Positions 59,216 to 64,000 of a DNA stretch of 64,000 bases are shown here, one piece after another; the first letter of the stretch is position 1, and the number at the start of each line of letters is the position of its first letter. Made by a program: the position numbers and the translations under genes. The DNA is from F23-B02 sp963625655 (GTDB lineage Bacteria > Bacillota > Clostridia > Oscillospirales > Oscillospiraceae). Below the pieces are notes generated by a model. The model did not search any database. It saw only the letters and a program-made list of their open reading frames with translations, and was not told the DNA's origin. The stretch spans positions 1 through 64,000 of the forward strand of contig CAVFTS010000005.1 of assembly GCA_963625655.1 (NCBI GenBank). Reading direction: 5' to 3'.

Positions 59216-60439
59216 ATGGGAATTTATGAGGAACTGGTAGCCAGAGGTCTTATAGCTCAGGTCACCAACGAGGAAGAAATCAAGGAAATGATAAACGGCG
59301 GCAAAGCAACCTTCTACATCGGCTTTGACCCTACCGCCGATTCGCTGCACGTCGGGCATTTTATGGCGCTTTGCCTTATGAAGCGCTTGCAGATGGCGGG
59401 CAACAAGCCCGTTGTTCTCGTCGGCGGCGGAACCGGAATGATCGGCGACCCCTCCGGCAGAACGGATATGCGCAGCATGATGACCGTCGAGACCATTCAG
59501 CACAATTGCGACTGCTTCAAAAAGCAGATGGAGCGCTTTATCGACTTCGGACCCGACAAGGCGATAATGGTCAACAACGCAGACTGGCTCTTAAAACTCA
59601 ATTACGTTGAGCTTCTGCGTGAGGTCGGCGCCTGCTTCTCCGTTAACAACATGCTCCGTGCCGAGTGCTACAAGCAGCGCATGGAGAAGGGACTCAGCTT
59701 CCTTGAGTTTAACTACATGATAATGCAGAGCTACGACTTCTACTACCTGTTCCAGCACTACGGCTGCAATATGCAGTTCGGCGGAAACGACCAGTGGAGC
59801 AATATGCTCGGCGGTACCGAGCTTATTCGCCGCAAGCTGGGCAAGGACGCTCACGCCATGACCATCACGCTCCTCTTAAACTCCGAGGGCAAGAAGATGG
59901 GCAAAACGGCATCAGGTGCGGTTTGGCTCGATCCGAACAAGACCAGCCCATTTGAGTTCTACCAGTACTGGCGCAACGTAAACGACGACGACGTTTTAAA
60001 GTGCATCCGTTTGCTGACCTTCCTGCCGCTTGAGCAGATAGACGAGATGGAGTCTTGGGAGGGCAGCCGGCTCAACCGTGCAAAGGAGATCCTTGCGTAT
60101 GAGCTTACAGCACTCGTTCACGGTGAGGAGGAAGCCAAGAAAGCCGAGGAAGCCGCAAAGGCTCTGTTCGGCGGCGGTGCAGACGACAGCAATATGCCGA
60201 GTACCGAGCTTTGCAGCGATGACCTTTCGGACGGTAAGCTTGACATTATGACCGCTCTCGTAAAGTCCGGTCTGTGTGCGTCAAAGTCCGAGGCAAGACG
60301 AAACATCACGCAGGGCGGAGTCAGCGCAAACGACGTTAAGATCACTGACATTTCCGTCTCCTTTACCGAGGACGAGCTTAAAGACGGCGTCGTTCTTCGC
60401 CGTGGCAAGAAAAATTACAATAAACTTGTGCTGATTTGA
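59216..60439 (+). CDS. tyrS: Tyrosyl-tRNA synthetase
   Basis: This 407-residue class I synthetase has the HIGH-type motif in SLHVGHFMAL, the tyrosine-binding GGNDQWSNML segment and the KMSKS-type motif KKMGKTASG. A C-terminal S4-like domain is present (about residues 345-407). The gene lies under a T-box with a tyrosine specifier codon, which fixes its regulation. An AAAGGAG site precedes the ATG. Confidence 0.97.
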   Translation: MGIYEELVARGLIAQVTNEEEIKEMINGGKATFYIGFDPTADSLHVGHFMALCLMKRLQMAGNKPVVLVGGGTGMIGDPSGRTDMRSMMTVETIQHNCDCFKKQMERFIDFGPDKAIMVNNADWLLKLNYVELLREVGACFSVNNMLRAECYKQRMEKGLSFLEFNYMIMQSYDFYYLFQHYGCNMQFGGNDQWSNMLGGTELIRRKLGKDAHAMTITLLLNSEGKKMGKTASGAVWLDPNKTSPFEFYQYWRNVNDDDVLKCIRLLTFLPLEQIDEMESWEGSRLNRAKEILAYELTALVHGEEEAKKAEEAAKALFGGGADDSNMPSTELCSDDLSDGKLDIMTALVKSGLCASKSEARRNITQGGVSANDVKITDISVSFTEDELKDGVVLRRGKKNYNKLVLI

Positions 60440-60449
60440 GGTGTTATAA

Positions 60450-60929
60450 ATGTCAATCGAAAAAGGCCGTGCATATTTCCGCCGGTTCGGCATGCAGGAC
60501 AGGGTAAGGGAGTTTACCGTCTCCAGCGCAACGGTCGAGCTTGCGGCTCTCGCTCTCGGAGTCGAGGGCGCACGCATTGCAAAAACGCTGTCCTTTAAGA
60601 GCGGCGACGGCTGCATACTCATCCTTGCTGCCGGCGATGCGAGGATCGACAACCACAAGTTCAAGGAAAAGTTCCACATGAAAGCGAAGATGCTCACTCC
60701 CGACGAGGTCCTCAGGCTCGTGGGTCATCCCGTAGGCGGCGTGTGTCCGTTCGGAATAAACGAGGGTATCGACGTGTACCTTGACGACAGCCTCAAGCGT
60801 TTCGAGACCGTTTTCCCCGCAGTCGGCAGTCCGAGCAGCGCAATAGAGCTTGACCTTGACGAGCTGTTTAAGTATTCAAACGCCGTCGAATGGATCGACG
60901 TGTGCAAGCTGCCCGAAGCAGTGGAATAA
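60450..60929 (+). CDS. YbaK/ProX family aminoacyl-tRNA deacylase
   Basis: This 159-residue protein belongs to the YbaK/ProX/EbsC group, which hydrolyses mischarged Cys-tRNA-Pro or similar. The segments EGARIAKTLSFK and GHPVGGVCPFGI are typical. It probably forms a unit with tyrS, ten bases upstream. A GAGGTG site lies before the ATG. Confidence 0.88.
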   Translation: MSIEKGRAYFRRFGMQDRVREFTVSSATVELAALALGVEGARIAKTLSFKSGDGCILILAAGDARIDNHKFKEKFHMKAKMLTPDEVLRLVGHPVGGVCPFGINEGIDVYLDDSLKRFETVFPAVGSPSSAIELDLDELFKYSNAVEWIDVCKLPEAVE

Positions 60930-60970
60930 AAAATAAGCGGAAGCAATTGCTTTCCGCTTATTTTTTATTC
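60924..60970. terminator. Bidirectional terminator between ybaK and the minus-strand gene
   Basis: A 19-bp perfect stem (60924-60942 with 60952-60970) has A- and T-rich ends on both sides. It can terminate the plus-strand tyrS operon and the convergent minus-strand gene. Confidence 0.93.
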
Positions 60971-60971
60971 G

Positions 60972-61823
60972 TTACCAGAAGTAGTAAAAGTGCCACTCGT
61001 AGACGATTTCTCTGCCTTCATAAAAATCCGAGTATTCATCCCAATCGTATGCGTCTGAAAATGTGCCGATCATTTCACCGTCGTCATGCTCAAACTCCGA
61101 CTCATACCATGTGTCGTTATCATAGTCTTCGTCTTTGCAGCTTATCACTCTGCCGAATATATCGAATTTATATTCTGATTCGTATGTAACGTTTCCGTCC
61201 TCGTCAAGCTCCTGAACCTTCACTCTGTGTTTGTCGTATACATCGGTCCATCTTAATTCTCCGTCTTCATCGTATACTTCATAATACCAAAGCCCGTCTT
61301 CCTTGTATGCTTCAACATTGTATTCAGCCTCGTATGTATCTTCAACATCACCGTATTCATCATAAGATATCCCTTCGATACTGTACCCGGTCCGGTTATG
61401 CTTTCCGTCGTACTCATAGGTGTAAACATATTTGTTGTAGACATCACCGTATTCATCGTAATAATACCGTACTCTTTCTGTCATATCGCCGTTGCTGTCA
61501 AATTCTCTTTCTTCCTTAATTGAGAGTTCCCCGTCATCATATATGTTGACTTCCGTAGCCAGCATAACGTGATTTCCGAAAATGTTTGTGACGAAGAACA
61601 GCACGGCAACAATGGCGAGCACGGCGACGACCGCAATGATGATTATCAGCGGTGTCTTGCTCTTTTTGGTCTTAACGGGCGCTTGAGCGTATGCCGTCGT
61701 CGGCGGGGTCTGATAAGCATATGCGTTGTTTGTCGGCGCAGCAGCGGGGAATTTGTATCCGCAGCCGGAGCAGAACGGGCGAATGTCATCCGTCTGCTTG
61801 CCGCAGTTGGGGCAGAATTTCAT
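60972..61823 (-). CDS. Zinc-ribbon membrane protein with YD-like repeats, unknown
   Basis: This 283-residue protein has an N-terminal zinc ribbon (C4, C7, C18, C21), a Pro/Ala/Tyr linker, a membrane helix (about residues 58-81) and an extracellular part very rich in Tyr, Asp and Glu. The outer part holds about five imperfect repeats around motifs like DEYGDV, DEDGEL and DIFGRV, similar to YD/RHS-type repeats. No known enzyme motif is seen. The gene is AT-richer than its neighbours and stands alone on the minus strand. A GAGAGAGA site precedes the ATG. Confidence 0.8.
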   Translation of the reverse strand: MKFCPNCGKQTDDIRPFCSGCGYKFPAAAPTNNAYAYQTPPTTAYAQAPVKTKKSKTPLIIIIAVVAVLAIVAVLFFVTNIFGNHVMLATEVNIYDDGELSIKEEREFDSNGDMTERVRYYYDEYGDVYNKYVYTYEYDGKHNRTGYSIEGISYDEYGDVEDTYEAEYNVEAYKEDGLWYYEVYDEDGELRWTDVYDKHRVKVQELDEDGNVTYESEYKFDIFGRVISCKDEDYDNDTWYESEFEHDDGEMIGTFSDAYDWDEYSDFYEGREIVYEWHFYYFW

Positions 61824-61865
61824 TTACATCTCTCTCTTTCATTAATTCAATATGAAGATGTAAAT

Positions 61866-61893
61866 ATTTTATCATGTTATATATCACAGTCAA
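61866..61893 (-). promoter_or_regulatory. Promoter of the zinc-ribbon gene
   Basis: On the minus strand TTGACT (plus 61888-61893) and TAAAAT (plus 61866-61871) are 16 bases apart, 42 bases before the start codon. Confidence 0.65.
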
Positions 61894-61935
61894 GACAGTT
61901 TGCGCTTTTCGTCATGATCTTCGTTTTATTGACTA

Positions 61936-61964
61936 TTGCACATCAACATATTGTGTAGTATAAT
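61936..61964 (+). promoter_or_regulatory. Sigma-A promoter of rpe
   Basis: TTGCAC (61936-61941) and TATAAT (61959-61964) are 17 bases apart. It leaves a leader of about 120 bases before rpe. Confidence 0.8.
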
Positions 61965-61984
61965 ATTTATGTAAAATTATGCAG

Positions 61985-62060
61985 ACAGGGGATACCCCCC
62001 TTTAAGAGCATCCCCCGTGCATATATAAAAGCCTTGGGTGCGCACCCTCCGCTGTAACAT
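61985..62060 (+). other. Structured leader upstream of rpe
   Basis: The leader contains ACAGGGGAT/ATCCCCCGT arms (61984-61992 and 62009-62017) and a GGGTGCGCACCC palindrome (62036-62047). It does not match any riboswitch class I recognise by eye. The leader is unusually GC-rich for its AT-rich surroundings. Confidence 0.5.
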
Positions 62061-62092
62061 TCTATGCTTTTGTAATATAAGAGGTTAATCGT

Positions 62093-62746
62093 ATGATAAA
62101 AATTGCTCCGTCCATTCTTTCCGCTGATTTCTCCCGCCTCGGAGAGGAGATCACCGATATCCGCTCCGGCGGTGCGGATTACATCCACTTTGACGTTATG
62201 GACGGGGAATTTGTCCCGAATATTTCGATAGGTATTCCGGTTTTAAAATCCCTCCGCAAGATAACGGATATGTTTATTGACGTGCATCTTATGATAACGA
62301 CGCCGCTTCGCTTCGCAAAGGCATTCTGCGATGCCGGTGCGGACCTTGTCGTCTTCCACGTCGAGGCGGATTCCTATCAGAACATATCCGATGCGATAGA
62401 CGTCGTAAAGGCTCAGGGCAAAAAGGTCGGTCTTGCCGTAAAGCCCCGCACTCCCGCAGCCGTCCTCTATCCCTTTATCGAACGCCTTGACATCGTTCTC
62501 GTTATGACGGTCGAGCCGGGCTTCGGCGGGCAGAGCTTTATGCCCGATCAGCTTCCTAAGATCAAGGAGCTGCGCCAAGAGATCGAGCGCCGCAGGCTTG
62601 ACTGTGAGCTTGAGGTGGACGGCGGCGTCGATCCCGTCACCGCAAAGCTTTGCAAAGCCGCCGGCGCTAATGTGCTCGTCGCCGGAAGCGCCGTGTTCGG
62701 CAAAGCCGACAGAGCGGCACAAATTGCCGCAATAAGAAACGCATAA
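62093..62746 (+). CDS. rpe: Ribulose-phosphate 3-epimerase
   Basis: This 217-residue TIM-barrel enzyme of the pentose phosphate pathway shows KIAPSILSADFSRLGEE, the metal-binding HFDVMDGEFVPN, VHLMI and MTVEPGFGGQSF motifs. In many Firmicutes rpe follows rsgA; here it has moved away and has its own promoter and leader. recR starts 15 bases after its stop. Confidence 0.96.
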   Translation: MIKIAPSILSADFSRLGEEITDIRSGGADYIHFDVMDGEFVPNISIGIPVLKSLRKITDMFIDVHLMITTPLRFAKAFCDAGADLVVFHVEADSYQNISDAIDVVKAQGKKVGLAVKPRTPAAVLYPFIERLDIVLVMTVEPGFGGQSFMPDQLPKIKELRQEIERRRLDCELEVDGGVDPVTAKLCKAAGANVLVAGSAVFGKADRAAQIAAIRNA

Positions 62747-62761
62747 ATCGGAGTTAGCGCC

Positions 62762-63367
62762 ATGTCATTTTTTCCTGCTTCACTTGAAACTCTTATAGAT
62801 AAATTCGCTTCTCTTCCCGGAATCGGCAGAAAGAGCGCTCAGCGCTTGGCTTTTCACGTTCTTTCGCTGCCCGAAGGCGAAGCCGAGAGCTTTGCAAATG
62901 CCATACTCGACGCAAAGGCGAATGTCTGCACCTGCCGCATTTGCCACAACCTCACCGAGAACGAGATCTGCTCCATATGCGCAAGCGACCGCAGAGACAG
63001 AAGTACGGTCTGCGTCGTTGCCGAGCCTCGTGACGTGCTTTCCATTGAGCGCAGCAGGGAATATAACGGACTTTACCACGTTCTGCACGGTGTTCTTTCG
63101 CCCATCGGCAGGATAGGTCCCGACGATCTGCGTATTGCCGAGCTTGTTAAGCGTGTTGCCGACGATGACAGTGAGATTTCCGAGGTAATAATGGCAACAA
63201 ACCCCGACACCGAGGGTGACGCTACGGCAATGTATATCTCCAGGCTTTTAAAGCCCTTTGACGTCAAGGTCACCAGACTTGCCTACGGTATTCCCGTCGG
63301 CTCGAACCTTGAATTTGCCGATGATGCAACGCTTCTGCGTGCGATCGAGGGCAGAATTGAAATGTGA
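62762..63367 (+). CDS. recR: Recombination protein RecR
   Basis: This 201-residue DNA repair protein has an N-terminal helix-hairpin-helix (LPGIGRKSAQRLAFH), a zinc motif (CRICHNLTENEICSIC) and a Toprim domain (about residues 80-175) with VVAEPRDVLSIE and NPDTEGDATA. It acts with RecF and RecO at gaps. The ATG at 62762 follows a GGAG site. Its usual partner dnaX is not next to it. Confidence 0.96.
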   Translation: MSFFPASLETLIDKFASLPGIGRKSAQRLAFHVLSLPEGEAESFANAILDAKANVCTCRICHNLTENEICSICASDRRDRSTVCVVAEPRDVLSIERSREYNGLYHVLHGVLSPIGRIGPDDLRIAELVKRVADDDSEISEVIMATNPDTEGDATAMYISRLLKPFDVKVTRLAYGIPVGSNLEFADDATLLRAIEGRIEM

Positions 63368-63424
63368 ATTTAGGGATATAATCCCTTTATTACGGAAATA
63401 AGCTACATACCGAAATATGTTGGG

Positions 63425-63480
63425 GGGAGTCACCTCGCTGCGCTGTGAGTGTATCGAGGCTCCCTTTGTTTTGCGTTTTT
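63425..63480 (+). terminator. Hairpin with T-run upstream of the RNase J gene
   Basis: GGGAG (63425-63429) and CTCCC (63460-63464) form the outer stem; CCTCG (63433-63437) and CGAGG (63455-63459) form the inner stem, with a three-base bulge. TTTGTTTT and a later T5 follow. It lies 25 bases before the RNase J ribosome site, so it may be the recR terminator or an attenuator. Confidence 0.65.
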
Positions 63481-63505
63481 CGGAAAACTACGAAACGGAG
63501 TAATT

Positions 63506-64000
63506 ATGACACCAAAAATCAAAATCATACCCCTTGGCGGTCTCGGAGAGATCGGTAAAAACATGACCGCATTTGAATGCGGTTCCGACATCATTGTCGT
63601 AGACTGCGGTCTCGGCTTTCCCGACGAGCAGATGTACGGCATTGATATCGTCATACCCGATATAGCGTATCTGAAGGCAAACGCCTCTCGGATAAAGGGT
63701 ATCATTCTTACCCACGGTCACGAGGACCACATCGGCGCCATACCTTATGTTATGAAGGCGCTCGACGTTCCTATATACGCAACTCCGCTCACCGCTGCGC
63801 TCGTTGAGCTGAAGCTTGAGGAGCATGATCTGCTTTACAATACGCAGATATTCACAAAAAAGGCAGGCGACAGCTTCCGCCTCGGCTGCTTTACGGTCGA
63901 ATTCATAAACGTCAACCACAGCATAGCGGACGCCGTTGCGCTTGCCATCAAAACACCTCTCGGCACGATAATTCACACCGGAGACTTCAAGATCGACATT
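63506..64000 (+). CDS. Ribonuclease J (5' part; cut by window end)
   Basis: The first 165 codons are present. The protein begins KIKIIPLGGLGEIGKNM and has the beta-lactamase-fold zinc motif THGHEDHIGA, then the DVPIYATPLTAAL segment and HTGDFKID at the edge. These identify an RNase J, which combines 5'-exonuclease and endonuclease activity in mRNA decay and rRNA maturation. J1 and J2 cannot be told apart here. The ATG at 63506 follows CGGAG. Confidence 0.93.
   Translation, partial: MTPKIKIIPLGGLGEIGKNMTAFECGSDIIVVDCGLGFPDEQMYGIDIVIPDIAYLKANASRIKGIILTHGHEDHIGAIPYVMKALDVPIYATPLTAALVELKLEEHDLLYNTQIFTKKAGDSFRLGCFTVEFINVNHSIADAVALAIKTPLGTIIHTGDFKIDI

Noticed and set aside
63374..63390. A GGGAT/ATCCC hairpin right after recR as its terminator.
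   Set aside because: The stem is only 5 bp and overlaps a TATAAT. The stronger hairpin at 63425-63480 is the better terminator candidate.

Overview
The window reads as chromosome of an endospore-forming member of the Clostridia, probably an Oscillospiraceae-like gut lineage. It carries the complete spoIIIA operon, spoIVFA/spoIVFB, gerW, dacF and a damaged sipL-like coat gene. It also has the fused ispH-rpsA gene common in Clostridia and classic Firmicutes gene orders: rplS-lepB-rbgA-rnhB, tig-clpP-clpX-lon-engB, remA-gmk-rpoZ-priA-def-fmt-rsmB-rlmN-prpC-prkC-rsgA, and asp23-nusB-xseA-xseB-ispA-dxs-tlyA-nadK-argR-recN. Almost every gene lies on the plus strand with tiny gaps or 1-25 base overlaps, as in long leading-strand operons. 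Base composition is fairly even and moderately GC-rich by eye. I see no insertion sequence, phage, CRISPR array or integron.

Layout. 1-220: a minus-strand tRNA-Pro with consensus promoter and terminator. 223-4143: spoIVFA/spoIVFB and a radical-SAM pair. 4151-8626: rplS, signal peptidase, ribosome GTPase, RNase HII, YraN and threonine synthase. 8652-9600: a Cys-rich DUF1540 gene (minus) and a metallophosphoesterase. 9697-15988: trigger factor, ClpP, ClpX, Lon and EngB. 15997-20932: a site-2 protease, ScpA/ScpB, DUF2953, GerW, a penicillin-binding D,D-carboxypeptidase and a pseudouridine synthase. 21045-25843: an RpiR regulator, a flavoprotein, cmk and ispH-rpsA. 26005-29134: CarD, IspD, IspF and a DUF3343/cysteine-desulfurase pair. 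29238-33753: the CdaA/CdaR cyclic-di-AMP pair, an RseC-like protein, YicC, RemA, Gmk and RpoZ. 33813-43173: PriA, Def, Fmt, RsmB, RlmN, PrpC/PrkC and RsgA. 43238-49462: sporulation genes (sipL-like pseudogene, spoIIIAA-AH). 49548-58523: the nusB to recN block. 58506-60929: a tyrosine T-box operon. 60972-61823: an unknown zinc-ribbon membrane protein (minus). 62093-64000: rpe, recR and the start of an RNase J gene.

The genes form a core of translation and ribosome assembly, proteolysis, chromosome segregation and repair, the MEP isoprenoid pathway (dxs, ispD, ispF, ispH, ispA), cyclic-di-AMP and Ser/Thr-kinase signalling, and engulfment-stage sporulation.

I do not see a clearly new multi-gene system. 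The most useful leads are a sipL-like gene with two lesions beside an intact spoIIIA operon, an internal Shine-Dalgarno and start inside ispH-rpsA, a hairpin that folds over the dacF start, a palindrome over the rpiR promoter, a PriA with DEEQ instead of DEEH, a tyrosine T-box that also controls a redox-type protein, and structured leaders before rpe and the RNase J gene. All statements come from reading the sequence. Family names are recognised by motif and context, not by database search.
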